A stretch of 6,462 nucleotides of DNA. Origin: Candidatus Zixiibacteriota bacterium (GTDB lineage Bacteria; Zixibacteria; MSB-5A5; CAIYYT01). Position numbers and translations under genes: made by a program. The stretch spans positions 1-6,462 of the forward strand of contig JAPLUP010000006.1 of assembly GCA_026397575.1 (NCBI GenBank). The letters are read 5' to 3'. This document shows, piece after piece, positions 6,414 to 6,462 of the stretch. Every line of letters begins with the position of its first letter. The first letter of the stretch is position 1. The notes beneath the pieces were generated by a model, which did no database searches, was not told the origin of the DNA, and was given only the letters and a program-made list of their open reading frames with translations.

Positions 6414-6462
6414 CCGAAACTATGACTCGGAGTCTCTACCTGACTTGGTGTCGCGAACATCG

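Noticed and set aside
6371..6460. 29-codon minus-strand frame ending FLEHQS, considered as a displaced middle part of the epimerase
   Set aside because: Its resemblance to the epimerase segment before the HH motif is slight, it is in another frame, and much of it is encoded by the palindrome.
6373..6462. Plus-strand frame starting MIGVQGIGQP, open to the right edge
   Set aside because: GGTGAGGAG lies just upstream of its ATG, but that ATG overlaps the -10 box and the frame runs through the palindrome. The promoter and operator reading explains the bases better; sequence beyond the edge would decide.

Overview
The window is almost entirely the front half of a respiratory complex I (NADH:quinone oxidoreductase) operon on the minus strand. 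Transcription runs right to left: nuoA (about 6015-5653), nuoB (5662-5171), nuoC (5105-4605), nuoD (4605-3436), nuoE (3439-2963), nuoF (2957-1668) and nuoG (1671 to beyond the left edge; only its first 557 codons are here). nuoG was found by translating the complement of 1-1671, which is open for all 557 codons. Genes overlap or abut (10, 1, 4 and 4 nt overlaps; a 5 nt gap before nuoF), except for a 65 nt gap between nuoB and nuoC that holds a hairpin.

The products cover two parts of the enzyme. NuoE, NuoF and NuoG form the NADH-oxidising module, with FMN and a chain of Fe-S clusters. NuoB, NuoC and NuoD form the connecting module at the quinone site, with terminal cluster N2. NuoA is a membrane subunit. 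All cluster ligands I could check are present, including the four cysteines of the optional N7 cluster in NuoG. The complex therefore looks functional and NADH-dependent. NuoH to NuoN, if present, lie beyond the left edge.

The right end is less ordinary. Upstream of nuoA, on the same strand, is the C-terminal part of a methylmalonyl-CoA epimerase (6123-6296) with no start codon and an in-frame stop just upstream. It looks like a gene remnant. Beyond it is a strong sigma70-like promoter facing right (TTGACA at 6350, TATGAT at 6372), followed by a 26 bp near-perfect palindrome (6388-6413). Together these look like the control region of a gene beyond the right edge. nuoA itself appears to start at a CTG codon behind a strong Shine-Dalgarno sequence.

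The organism is a bacterium with separate nuoC and nuoD, a NuoEFG module and moderate GC content. A little-studied environmental Gram-negative lineage would fit, but I cannot place it with confidence. I see no unknown multi-gene system here. The points worth following up are the right-end control region, the epimerase remnant and the nuoA start and leader.
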